A program made the position numbers and the translations under genes. A stretch of DNA of 64,000 nt from Rubellimicrobium roseum (lineage in GTDB: Bacteria; Pseudomonadota; Alphaproteobacteria; Rhodobacterales; Rhodobacteraceae): contig NZ_VDFV01000009.1 in NCBI RefSeq assembly GCF_006152145.1, positions 62,001-126,000 of the forward strand, in the 5' to 3' direction. The notes under the pieces were generated by a model. It saw only the letters and a program-made list of their open reading frames with translations. It was not told where the DNA came from and did not search any database. This document shows, in pieces, positions 1 to 8,563 of the stretch (position 1 is its first letter; every line of letters starts with the position of its first letter).

Positions 1-1018
1 AGATCTGCGCGAGAGCCGCCACATTCGTCGCCGCAGGCCGGTCGGTGCGCTGCGCGGCGGCCGACATGGCCAGCGGGAAGATGGCACTGGACCCGAACCC
101 CAGGAGCGCGAAGCTCAGGAGCGAGATCGCCGGCCCCGGGGAGACGAGCAGGAGCACAAGGCCCAGCGCCAGGATGCCGAGCTGGACGCGGGCCACGATG
201 GCCGGGGAGTACCGCTCGACGAAGCCGTCGGAGTAGTAGCGGCCGACGGCCTGGGATCCGGCGACCAGCGCGACGGCCAAGCCCGCGCTGAACGAGGCCG
301 AGCCCCAGACGTTGGTCATGTAGATGGCCGACCAGTCGAGCCCGGCGCCCTCCATCAGCACCGCCGAGAGCGTGACCGCAACGAGGACGAGGATAGGCCA
401 TGTCGGCCAGGCAACGCCGGGCGCGGCCTCCTCGACGGCCCGGGTCGGAGCAGGCTCAAAGCCGCTGAAGACGAGCGCCACGGCAAGCACCACAACCGGC
501 ACGACGAGGGCAAGATGGACCTGCGGAGACAGGCCGATCTGCGCCAGACCGGCACCCAGGAGACCGGTGGCGAAGAAGCCGAAGCTCCAGAACGCGTGCG
601 CCCGGTTCATGATCCTCCGCCCCACCAAGGCCTCGGTTCGGTCAGCCTCGACGTTGAGAATGATCTCGACCGATCCGATCAGAAGGCCCGCGGGGATCAG
701 GAGAAGGAACAGGGCCCAGGGCACCGTAGCCTGCACGGCGACGGCATAGGCCAGCGCCACAAGCGGCATGGCGACCAGAAGGGCGCGGCGGTATCCGACC
801 CTCTCCAGCAGGGGAGACGCGGTTGTGAGCGCGATCAGGGTGCCGACGGGCACGCCGATGAGGCTCAGTCCCAACGTCCCCTCGCCCACGCCCATGGCGT
901 CCCGGATCTCCGGCAGCCGGGGAAAAAGGCTACCCATGGTCATGGCATGGACCGCGAAGCCGGCGAACACGCGCCGCTCGGGGCTCAGATGGAGCCCCAG
1001 GCTCGACGGGGACCTCAT
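1..1018 (-). CDS. MFS transporter, MosC/YbjJ-like, C-terminus cut by window edge
   Basis: The reverse strand from the ATG at 1018 reads through 339 codons without a stop and runs off the left edge, so the C-terminal helices are missing. The product is almost entirely hydrophobic segments, with an early GSLFPRLPEIRDAMGV stretch and a later GSSAIFPLAMSAAAQRTD loop. These match the MosC/YbjJ branch of 12-helix major facilitator transporters, inner-membrane proteins usually regarded as exporters of small molecules. At least nine membrane segments are visible. It is divergent from the TetR gene at 1485 across about 470 bases, so shared regulation is possible but unproven. The substrate cannot be told from sequence. 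The family call is firm, the exact start less so. Confidence 0.85.
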   Translation of the reverse strand, partial: MRSPSSLGLHLSPERRVFAGFAVHAMTMGSLFPRLPEIRDAMGVGEGTLGLSLIGVPVGTLIALTTASPLLERVGYRRALLVAMPLVALAYAVAVQATVPWALFLLLIPAGLLIGSVEIILNVEADRTEALVGRRIMNRAHAFWSFGFFATGLLGAGLAQIGLSPQVHLALVVPVVVLAVALVFSGFEPAPTRAVEEAAPGVAWPTWPILVLVAVTLSAVLMEGAGLDWSAIYMTNVWGSASFSAGLAVALVAGSQAVGRYYSDGFVERYSPAIVARVQLGILALGLVLLLVSPGPAISLLSFALLGFGSSAIFPLAMSAAAQRTDRPAATNVAALAQI

Positions 1019-1430
1019 GATGGCTCTCCGTTACACTCCGGACGCAAGGCGTCATGACAGGTGATGATCGACCGGGTGCGGCACCCGAACAGACCTGCGT
1101 GGCAGGCCCCGGACAAACCCGGCCAGCCCTGGAAGGCACGAACTAGAAGGTCCTTGGCTTCCAGACAAGGTGACGGCTGATCTCATTGGGGCTGGGCGGC
1201 CAACGTATCCGCCGAGGCCCGCCGCCAGAAAGATCATCGTTGTCCGGAACGGCATGCTGCGTGTGCGGCCGCAGCCCTGCTCCGCCCGGAAAAGCCTTCG
1301 GGTTGCTCACGTTGGATTCTGGCATCGTCCCATGCACGTGCTTCCGAATGGCTCAGGCCGTTGATGAACGGAGGTCAGGGTCCCTGAGCGCCGTCAGGAT
1401 CTCCGATGCGGCTCATCCACCCTGAGCGGC

Positions 1431-1463
1431 TTGACAGAAGCAATAATTAGGTAGACCAGTCTA
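1431..1463 (+). promoter_or_regulatory. Promoter element and TetR-type operator upstream of the TetR gene
   Basis: TTGACA at 1431-1436 is a perfect -35 hexamer. At 1452-1463 lies TAGACCAGTCTA, an inverted repeat TAGAC-N2-GTCTA, placed where it would cover the -10 region. TetR-family repressors of the NemR/AcuR kind use closely similar TAGACC-type boxes. The site lies 22 bases before the TTG start of the adjacent TetR gene, as expected for autorepression. The rest of the 1019-1484 interval holds no recognisable gene. Confidence 0.6.
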
Positions 1464-1484
1464 ACCATAATCTGGGAGGCATCC

Positions 1485-2060
1485 TTGTCCAACACGTCCC
1501 CCGCGAAGGAGCGCCTGATGAAGGCCGCATCCGAACTCTTCTACAACAACGGCATCGCAGCGACCGGTATAGATACGATCACCGCGAGGGCGGGCGTGGC
1601 CAAGATGAGCCTCTACAACAACTTCGCGTCCAAGGCCGAGCTGGTGCAGGCCTATGTTCGGTCCCGGCACGACGAGTGGCATCGACTCTGCCTGGAGCGG
1701 ATCGGGGGCGCTTCGACCCCGCAAGAGCGCATCCTGGCGGTCTTCGACTCCTATCTCGATCATGCCGCCTTCGAATATCAGAGGGACTTTCGCGGTTGTG
1801 GGCTCTACAACGCCGCGGCCGAGCTTCCCGTGGGAGACCCCGGACGTGCCGAGGTCGCAGCGCAAAAGGACGAAGCGGAGCGCCTCATCCGGGAGGCTCT
1901 CGAAGAGCTCCTGCCTCAGGAGAGCGCCCGGGCCGCCGACATGGCCCAGCATCTGTCCTTCCTGCTCGAGGGCGCCATGACCCGCGCCGGGCTGGAAGGC
2001 CACGACGCCCGACTGCGAGCCGCACGGCGCATCGCAGCCTCCCTTCTCGATCAGCTCTGA
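1485..2060 (+). CDS. TetR family transcriptional regulator
   Basis: This 191-residue protein starts at TTG 1485 behind a GGGAGG ribosome site at 1473-1478. Residues about 8-55 form the TetR helix-turn-helix: a LMKAASELFYNNGIAATGID helix region, then the recognition part ARAGVAKMSLYNNFASKAEL. The C-terminal two thirds is the variable ligand and dimerisation domain (TetR_C), typical of the length for the family. The operator-like palindrome at 1452-1463 suggests autoregulation. The EamA exporter begins 87 bases downstream on the same strand and is the likeliest target. The divergent MFS gene is a second candidate. The inducer is unknown. Confidence 0.9.
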   Translation: MSNTSPAKERLMKAASELFYNNGIAATGIDTITARAGVAKMSLYNNFASKAELVQAYVRSRHDEWHRLCLERIGGASTPQERILAVFDSYLDHAAFEYQRDFRGCGLYNAAAELPVGDPGRAEVAAQKDEAERLIREALEELLPQESARAADMAQHLSFLLEGAMTRAGLEGHDARLRAARRIAASLLDQL

Positions 2061-2147
2061 CCACAGCCTCACCTGCGCTCCGGTCAATGCGCCAATCTCT
2101 GCGCGTTGCGACCTTCGCGTCGGCGACGCCTCCCCCGAGACCATCCC

Positions 2148-3083
2148 ATGAGTGATTTTGCCTTCTCCCCTGATCGAACCCGGGGCAGGTTTTCCGCACT
2201 CCTCATCCTCGTCGCGCTTGAGGCGGCGCTGGTAATCTCCTGGAGTGGCGGGTTCGTAGGCATTCGCTTTGCAAGCGACCACGCTCCCATCTTCCTGATC
2301 CTGTTCTGGCGAAGCCTGGTCTCGGGACTGGTGCTGCTGCCCCTTACCCTGACGGTGGGGCCCCGGCTCCGGTGGCGGGACTTGCCTCCGCAGATGCTTT
2401 TCGGGGCGCTGGCGATGGCAGGCTACCTGTCCGGGTTCGCCCTCGCCATCGGGGAAGGCGTGCCGACCGGCCTCGTGGCGCTCATAACCGACATGCTTCC
2501 ATTGATGGTGGCGCTCCTGTCCTGGCCGATGCTTGGGCAGGCGCTGACGGGAGGCCAGTGGCTGGGCTCCTTGATCGGTGTCGCCGGCGTGCTGATCGCC
2601 TCGGGCTGGTCCCTTCGCATGGGTGACGTGCCCCTGTGGGCTTACGTCCTGCCCGTCGTTGGCACCCTCTCCCTCGCCTTCGCGACGCTTCTTCAAAAGC
2701 GCAGTCCGTCTGAGCCTCTGCCGGTTCATCGGAGCCTCTGCCTCCAGTGCCTCTCGGCCGCTGCGATCCTAGGCATTGCGGCTTGGATCGAGGGCGGCGT
2801 GGCCCCGGTCATGGAAGCGGGCTTCATCGGCGGCATCCTGTGGCTCGTGTTCGTGGCCACCTTTGGAGCTTGGGGGCTTTACTATGCCGCGCTGCGCCGC
2901 TCCTCTCCGGCCCGCGTGACGGCCGTGCTGTACCTGAGCCCGCCGGTGGTGATGATCTGGGCCTGGGTCATGTTCGGCGAGCCGCTGTCCTGGGCCATGG
3001 CCATCGGCTTGGCTGTGTCGCTCGTCGGCATCATCGTCTTCGCGAGATTCCAGGGAGCGGGGCCGCGGGATCCAGACCATTGA
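2148..3083 (+). CDS. EamA/DMT-family transporter
   Basis: The product has 311 residues with ten predicted hydrophobic segments in two repeats, the drug/metabolite transporter (EamA) architecture. The first segment contains the family-typical WSGGFVGIRFASDHAP stretch and the second repeat contains LYLSPPVVMIWAWVMFGEP. The ATG at 2148 is preferred because it starts the MSDFAF sequence just before helix 1; the in-frame TTG at 2106 adds only basic, non-family residues. It follows the TetR gene on the same strand and is probably its regulatory target. These proteins usually export amino acids, nucleosides or drugs across the inner membrane. Substrate unknown. Confidence 0.88.
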   Translation: MSDFAFSPDRTRGRFSALLILVALEAALVISWSGGFVGIRFASDHAPIFLILFWRSLVSGLVLLPLTLTVGPRLRWRDLPPQMLFGALAMAGYLSGFALAIGEGVPTGLVALITDMLPLMVALLSWPMLGQALTGGQWLGSLIGVAGVLIASGWSLRMGDVPLWAYVLPVVGTLSLAFATLLQKRSPSEPLPVHRSLCLQCLSAAAILGIAAWIEGGVAPVMEAGFIGGILWLVFVATFGAWGLYYAALRRSSPARVTAVLYLSPPVVMIWAWVMFGEPLSWAMAIGLAVSLVGIIVFARFQGAGPRDPDH

Positions 3084-3275
3084 GCCGCGCGAGAACGGAA
3101 CGCCGGAGGCCTCGCCCGCCTTCTCAGCCCCTGAGGTCGTGACCCGTTACGCCGAGGGACCAAACGCCACGTGCCGGGCTTTCAACCCATGCAGATCGTG
3201 ACCACGTTTCTGATTGAGATGCTCGGGCTACGCATCCGCCCTGCCGAAGCCCGAGAACCGGCCTCTCTGCTTCAA

Positions 3276-4059
3276 TCAGCGGGCATGTTCAGGTATGCTG
3301 TCGCCCCGCGATGCATTGAAGACACGGGACGCACCGAGACGCCGGGCTGAGGCTTCGGTGCAGTCGGGCCCGAGATGGTCGGAAAGCCCTCGACACTCGG
3401 CGGCGAGCGACTCCAAGCCGATGTTCTGTGGCACGCGGGGATGGGCCACACAGATGGCACCTTGTTCGCTCCATGCCGCCTCAAAGGAGAAGTCCGTTCC
3501 CGGCTCAAGTGGCGCAGCGCGCTGCTGGATGCCGAAGCTGTCGTATATGTTGATCGGCATGCCATTGCGCGTCGAGGGCCGGTTGTCGCCACAGTAATCC
3601 GCGCGGATCATGTAAATTCAGGCGTTCCAGCAGGGCGCCAAAGGCACGCCGTCGTGCCTAGCCCAGGACCGGTGGCGCAGCCGGATGCATTTGTCCCGGG
3701 CCCCGACCGTGCAGTTGATCAAGATGGCACCGTCCGAGCGCGGCTGGAGTACGGCATGCGGCCGACGGTCCGGCTCAGGGGGGACAGACAGGCATCTATG
3801 CGCCGCTCTCGTCGGCAACGCTGAGGCCGTACATCACGACATCGCCCTCGACCCTCCCCAGGTCCGTGACGATGCTGTCGATGCGGATGTTTGCGACGCT
3901 GCCATCCTCCTGGACCGGCGCCAGCACCGCTCCGATCAGCTCGGAGCGAATTAGTCTTCGCCCGTCCATCGTGCTGAGGAGCTCGCTGCCATGGAGATCA
4001 ACGGAGGCGGTGTCGGCGTGCAGGTCCCCCGCGACCAGCAGGGCCGCAAGAGCAACCAC
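3276..4059 (-). pseudogene. ADYC-domain protein, broken by a frameshift and an in-frame stop
   Basis: Three blocks of one protein lie in two frames. Block 1 (4059-3796) has a signal-peptide-like stretch VVALAALLVAGDLHA, then an ADYC amino-terminal region (GSELLSTMDGRRLIRSELIG, ending VMYGLSVADESG). A +/-1 slip near 3800-3818 moves to the next frame, which carries DGAILINCTVGARDKCIRL. That frame is interrupted by TGA at 3618-3620 and continues with IYMIRADYCGDNRPSTRNG, the ADYC signature, to a stop at 3276. In relatives the residue before the RADYC segment is normally cysteine, so the TGA looks like a Cys codon mutated to stop. The codon before the KRRR of block 1 is ATC, possibly a lost ATG. 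The family is a secreted cysteine-rich protein of unknown function. Confident as a relic. Confidence 0.8.
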
Positions 4060-4060
4060 G

Positions 4061-4394
4061 AAGCGACGCCGCTTGATGGCTGGGCCTCACGACAAGGGGC
4101 GTGCCGTCCGCCAGCGTAAGGGCTTGCTCCATCAGCAGCGGCGCATCGCCGAAATTTTCTGTGTCGACAGGCGTCCCGGAGCCATAGTTCAGCTCCGTCC
4201 CATTTAGGTTCGCGTTATTAACTTGATGCCATTGAGGTCCGATCCGTTGAGGTTCGTGCCATTGGCGCTAAGGCAATTCAGGTTCGAACCATTGAAGGCC
4301 ACTCGGTTGATGCTGATACCGTTGCTATTTGCTCCGCAGATGCAGCAGAGGCGCCGAGGGCAAGAGCAATCGTCAGCAAGAAAACTCGGTTCAT
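4061..4394 (-). pseudogene. Signal peptide plus LNG-type pentapeptide-like repeats, frameshifted
   Basis: ATG 4394 begins a clear signal peptide (MNRVFLLTIALALGASAASA), but that frame stops after 38 residues. In the next frame the same DNA reads INRVAFNGSNLNCLSANGTN and then LNGSDLNGIKL, repeats of the NGxxLNG kind. After another one-base slip near 4205 it continues NANLNGTELNYGSGTPVD in a third frame. Proteins with an ADYC domain often carry such repeats in front of it, so this may be the 5' half of the same gene as the ADYC relic at 3276-4059, or a companion secreted protein. At least two frameshifts are needed to rebuild it, so it is called a pseudogene. A sequencing error at every slip is possible but unlikely given the separate nonsense codon downstream. 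Confidence 0.7.
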
Positions 4395-5095
4395 GGGAAT
4401 TCTCCTGACTGAACAAGGACCATTATTCGGCATCGGCTTGGCCCATGGCAGATCTACGTTACGATCCGAACGCATAAAGGACTGGATACTCGCAGGCTGG
4501 CCGATCGTCAGGTCGGGTATCCCCGACCTTGCCAAGGCGCCTGCTCGCCCTTTGTGCGGGACGCGCAGCACAACATACATGAACACCGCACACTCATGCA
4601 GCCCTATGCGTAACTTCTGACTGACCCACAGGCGCGGATGCAGCAGTCAGGCTGATGCGGTTCTGGCCCAAGCTTCTGATCGAAGCACGGAAAGCCCTTT
4701 TCAATCATAATTTCATCCTGCTGGCGCGACAAGCTCCTACTGGGTTCCAGCCCAAGACCAGAGCAGAGAAGTTCCGGCGCGGTTCCGTCCCACAGGGAGG
4801 AGCGGCACCCAGCGGACTCAACCCTATCCAGGCATGTCCATCAAACCAACAGACACTGTTGGCGAGGTCGGATTCAGGTAAGGCGATCGGGCATTGAGCT
4901 TGCAGCTCCGAACTCCACCAAACCCGTGCCGTACATATCTGTTGGGCTATAGCTCGTGACTTTTGAAGCAGGTCAGGTTTTCCTGACCATTCCCCGGCCT
5001 CGAAGCGCATTGACTCACGATGTCGATTCACAGCATAGCCTGTCGCATCTCAGCAATCCGCTGATTGATCCGAGCATAGTTTTAGAAGGCGCATC
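4395..5095. other. Non-coding interval before the RTX gene
   Basis: About 700 bases with no recognisable gene; short open frames here match nothing I know. Base composition is less G+C-rich than its surroundings. A perfect 7-bp stem with a TTTT loop (GGTCAGG / CCTGACC) lies at 4971-4988, about 110 bases before the RTX start, and is not followed by a T run. It could be a leader structure or operator. The RTX promoter must lie in this interval, but I cannot fix it. Confidence 0.5.
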
Positions 5096-7333
5096 ATGGC
5101 CATTATCAATGGAACGAACAGCCTATCCGAAAGAGACTTCATCGGGGATTATTACGGACACGACACCTCCGGAAGTGATGCGATCAACTTGCTTGATGGC
5201 GATGATTACGCCTACGGTGGACTTGGCAATGACGCGATCGACGGCGGCTACGGCAACGACTCCATCGATGGCGACGAAGGCGACGACAGCCTCAAGGGTG
5301 GTTACGGCGACGACGACCTGAATGGGCAGGCAGGTTCTGACACGATCCACGGCGGCCACGGCAACGACGACATCTACGGCGATGGCTACTACGCCTCGGG
5401 AGCGGACGAAGGCGATCAGCTCTACGGTGGCGAAGGCCACGACCGGCTTTACGGTGGAGCCGGCGGCGACCTCCTGGGCGGCGGCAATGGCGATGACCAG
5501 TTCATCCTCGGGGCGGGCAGCGAGACCTCGGGTGACAGGATCGACGGCGGCACGGGAACCGACCTCCTGGACGTCAGCTACAAGGCCCTTACCAACGGCT
5601 TCACCTTCACCGCGACCGATTACCTGAAGAGCTACAGCGCGGCCGGCGGATTCACCGTGCAAGGCGTGGAGCAGTACAAGATCCGCGGCTCCGATTTTGG
5701 GGATCGCATCACCGGCTGGGAAATGGAGGACGAGCTTCAGGGCGGCCGGGGCACGGACACGCTCGGTGGACGTGGTGGGAACGACAGCCTTCATGGCGGT
5801 CACGGGTCCGATACGCTCAGAGGCGACAACGGCGACGACTATCTGTACGGCGACACGACCGGCTACTACGACTGGAGCGAGACCGAGACGCCCTCTGGCG
5901 CCGATGTGATCTACGGAGGCAGGGGAGACGACCTTGCCAACGGCGGGAACGAAAACGATCGCATCTATGGTGAGGACGGCCAAGACACCCTGAACGGCGA
6001 GAATGGCAACGACCGTGCCGAGGGTGGCCAGGGTAACGACATGCTCTCGGGCGGCTATGGCAGGGACGTCATGAGAGGAGGTTCGGGCGATGACAGTCTT
6101 TACTCAGGCGCCTATCTCGGGTGGGACTTCGACGGCGAGTACGACGACATCGAAGGCGGCGGGGGCAGCGACTTCGTCTCCATAGGTGTCGGCGACAGGG
6201 CCATCGGTGGGGACTCGTCGAAATCGATCGACACGATCAAGATGACCTTCGGCTACTCTCCCACCAACGACGTCGCCATCACCTACAACCTGGGCACTCA
6301 GGGCCAGACCCTGACCCGACTGGCGAACGGCACGCTGGTTGATGGCTTCGAGGTGCTGCAGTTCGAGGGGGGCAAAGGCAACGACCGGGTGACCGGCGGC
6401 AGCCGCGCCGACATTCTTGAGGGGGGCGACGGCAGCGACACCCTCAAGGGAGGCAAGGGCGACGATGCCCTTGACGGGGAAGCGGGAACCGACACGCTTT
6501 ACGGCGACGACGGTGCCGACACCTTCAACGACAACGATGACATCGCCTCGGCGCGGAACGACATCGCCCACGGAGGCGCAGGCAACGATGTCTTCAACTA
6601 TGGGTACGGCGCCGACAAGATGTACGGCGGGGGCGGCAGCGACGTCTTCCATCTCGGTGCCTACCTGCGCTCGGAAGACTACCGGGCCGACATGGTCGAT
6701 GGCGGCAGTGGCTTCGATCGCGTCGATTACCTTGACGCCGACACGTCGGTTCGCATCGATCTCGCCCAGCAGTCCACCAACGGCGGGGCGGCACGTGGCG
6801 ACCGCTTGGCTTCCATCGAACACGTCCAAGGGTCAGGCTACGACGATTATCTGCTCGGCAACGGGTCCAGCAACTCGTTCGACGGCGGCGCTCAGGACGA
6901 TGTCCTCGACGGCCGTGGCGGCAGCGACGTGCTGAACGGCGGGTCCGGCGCCGACAACCTGACCGGCGGCAGCGGCAAGGATACGTTCGTGCTTGAGCGG
7001 GACGACGGCTTTCTGGACCACGACCCCTACTGGCCGCACGACGTGATCAGCGACTTCAAGAAGGGGGAGGACAAGCTCGCCATCTCGGAGGCGGAGTTCG
7101 ACGTGGACTCGTTCAATTTCAAGCTCGCCAACCAGACCAGCAACGTGGCCGCGACCACGGGCCCGGTCTTCGTGTTCGAAACCGACTCGCACCGGCTCTG
7201 GTTCGATGAGGACGGCAAGGGACAGGACACGGACGGCGACGGCCGGATCGATCAGAACACCGATCCGATCCTCCTGGCGACGATCGAGAACGTTTCGAGC
7301 CTCGATAAAGGCCACTTCAGCTTTTTCGAGTAA
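5096..7333 (+). CDS. RTX calcium-binding repeat protein, type I secreted
   Basis: The 745-residue acidic protein has roughly thirty GGxGxDxxx nonapeptides in four blocks (about residues 33-145, 215-345, 430-530 and 600-640). These are separated by non-repeat inserts such as YNLGTQGQTLTRLANGT, DGFEVLQFEGG and VRIDLAQQSTNGG. Each block should fold as a calcium-filled parallel beta-roll outside the cell. Residues about 640-745 form the rhodobacteral type I secretion tail (DVISDFKKGEDKLAISE, later LWFDEDGKGQDTDGDG and ILLATIENVSSL). No cysteine and no amino-terminal signal peptide are present, as expected for this export route. No enzymatic domain is evident, so a surface or matrix role is inferred. 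No type I secretion genes are nearby. Start ATG 5096. Confidence 0.93.
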   Translation: MAIINGTNSLSERDFIGDYYGHDTSGSDAINLLDGDDYAYGGLGNDAIDGGYGNDSIDGDEGDDSLKGGYGDDDLNGQAGSDTIHGGHGNDDIYGDGYYASGADEGDQLYGGEGHDRLYGGAGGDLLGGGNGDDQFILGAGSETSGDRIDGGTGTDLLDVSYKALTNGFTFTATDYLKSYSAAGGFTVQGVEQYKIRGSDFGDRITGWEMEDELQGGRGTDTLGGRGGNDSLHGGHGSDTLRGDNGDDYLYGDTTGYYDWSETETPSGADVIYGGRGDDLANGGNENDRIYGEDGQDTLNGENGNDRAEGGQGNDMLSGGYGRDVMRGGSGDDSLYSGAYLGWDFDGEYDDIEGGGGSDFVSIGVGDRAIGGDSSKSIDTIKMTFGYSPTNDVAITYNLGTQGQTLTRLANGTLVDGFEVLQFEGGKGNDRVTGGSRADILEGGDGSDTLKGGKGDDALDGEAGTDTLYGDDGADTFNDNDDIASARNDIAHGGAGNDVFNYGYGADKMYGGGGSDVFHLGAYLRSEDYRADMVDGGSGFDRVDYLDADTSVRIDLAQQSTNGGAARGDRLASIEHVQGSGYDDYLLGNGSSNSFDGGAQDDVLDGRGGSDVLNGGSGADNLTGGSGKDTFVLERDDGFLDHDPYWPHDVISDFKKGEDKLAISEAEFDVDSFNFKLANQTSNVAATTGPVFVFETDSHRLWFDEDGKGQDTDGDGRIDQNTDPILLATIENVSSLDKGHFSFFE

Positions 7334-7982
7334 GCTTCACGACGTGAGCACGGGGGCGGCGGAGCCTCTCCCGTGGGGTTTGAACTCATGCGAACGTGCC
7401 GTCCTGACCCCACATGCGTTCGCTTCGACCACGACTCAGGTGGCCGTGGCCTAAAGTGACCAGGGCCGCCCTGGAAAAGTGTGGAAGGTTGGATCGGATC
7501 CCGACTTGCACCCTCCTCGACGACACTCAGCTTGTTTCTCCAGTCTGCTCGTGCGCTTCGATCTAAGTTAAATCGCTCTAACCTTAGCGCATCCTCCACG
7601 CGACGTCGGAGCTCTGGTGTGGGACTGGCGCGTGGGCGCAGGTGGGGCGGCGGAGCAGGTCGGTGACGTGACCGGCCTGGCGGCGGGCGACACCGGCACG
7701 GGCGGGTCGGAGGCCGGGGAACGACCTGCGGCGCGAGAAGGCCTGCGACCCTGGAGGGGTTTGCCGTTCCCGCAGCCGTGGATGTCGCCACAGATGCCGT
7801 TCCGCCCAGGCTGCCGTGACGCGAGGGAGCACCGGACCACCCGGCCCGGCGCTCCCGTCCGCGAGCACCTTCCCCCGCCTGACCTCAGACACCTCCATGC
7901 GCCCCCACCGTCCGGCCCAAGACACGAGGCCGTGCCGATCCCGCACCGACGGCCCCCCCGGCTTCAAGCGCACAGGGAAAGG
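7334..7982. other. Interval without a recognised gene
   Basis: The 650 bases after the RTX stop contain only short or low-complexity Arg/Pro/Gly-rich frames that look like shadows of G+C-rich DNA. No convincing terminator, RNA or repeat was found. It borders the resolvase remnant on the right and is part of the decayed zone. Confidence 0.4.
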
Positions 7983-8144
7983 CCGCGCTCCCTCACTGAG
8001 GTATTGGACAGCCAGACGCCCACGGGCCGACTCCTGTTCGACGTCCTGAGCCCTATCGCTGAGCACGTCCGGGAGTTGAACCGGGAGCGCCCCCTAGAAG
8101 GGTTCAAGACCGCAGCAGCCCGGGGCAGCAAAGGCGGGCGCCCG
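7983..8144 (+). pseudogene. Serine resolvase/invertase fragment
   Basis: About 54 codons read RSLTEVLDSQTPTGRLLFDV followed by LSPIAEHVRELNRERPLEGF and AARGSKGGRP. This is the end of the catalytic domain of small serine recombinases (family pattern SLTEalDTsTPaGRl..H.fgalAEFERelirERT.aGl.aAraRGrkGGRP). The amino-terminal catalytic serine region and the carboxy-terminal helix-turn-helix are absent, and the flanking sequence in this frame is nonsense-like. It is therefore a relic of a DNA invertase or transposon resolvase. It is the only mobile-element trace I see in the window. Confidence 0.7.
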
Positions 8145-8192
8145 GGTGCAAGCCGGGCCGCCTTCCAGGCTCACGTTCCAGGAGGCGAGGAC

Positions 8193-8552
8193 ATGGAGCG
8201 TACGATGAACGACACCGAGCAACCTGACCTCCTGCACCGTTGGGCCGCGCAGCCACCTGATCAGCATCGCGTTACGCCTGATCGGGTGCCATCTTCTGAC
8301 GCTTCGGACCTTCGTCCTGCCCGCCTCACCCGCGTGGACCCGGCCTTCGATCTGCGCCGCTTCCATAGCCTGGCGCTGGCGAACAGCCTCTTCGGCGAGT
8401 ATGGGGTGGTGCGGCACTGGGGGCGGATCGGAACGGCTGGCCAGAGCCGAACGACCTGACATGATAGATCGGGACCTGCCGAAGCAGCCTTGCAAAAGCT
8501 ACTCGCCGAAAGGCGGCGACGGGGGTATAGGGCCGGGCGCATGGATGATTGA
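8193..8552 (+). pseudogene. WGR-domain protein with an internal stop
   Basis: ATG 8193 follows a strong GGAGGCGAGG site. The frame carries LTRVDPAFDLRRFHSLALAN and then LFGEYGVVRHWGRIGTAGQS, a WGR domain (named for the Trp-Gly-Arg motif; found alone or in PARP and DNA-ligase-like proteins). It meets TGA at 8457-8459. In the same frame beyond the stop the domain goes on with GPAEAALQKLLAERRRRGYR, the usual last helix, and ends at TGA 8550. One nonsense codon therefore splits an otherwise complete small WGR protein. A truncated product without the last helix may still be made. The second stop lies just before the cold-shock gene. Confidence 0.72.
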
Positions 8553-8563
8553 AGGAATCGGCA

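Noticed and set aside
3618-3620. Selenocysteine recoding at the in-frame TGA
   Set aside because: The same gene has separate frameshifts, so a simple nonsense mutation in a decaying gene is more economical; no SECIS-like hairpin was evident.
5123-5983. A reverse-strand frame rich in Val/Ala opposite the RTX repeats
   Set aside because: The repetitive Val/Ala pattern is the direct complement of the Gly/Asp repeat codons, not a separate membrane protein.
5180-7000. Tandem repeats in the RTX gene that could be mistaken for a CRISPR or minisatellite array
   Set aside because: The repeat unit is 27 bases of degenerate coding sequence for GGxGxDxxx, with no constant repeat and no spacers.
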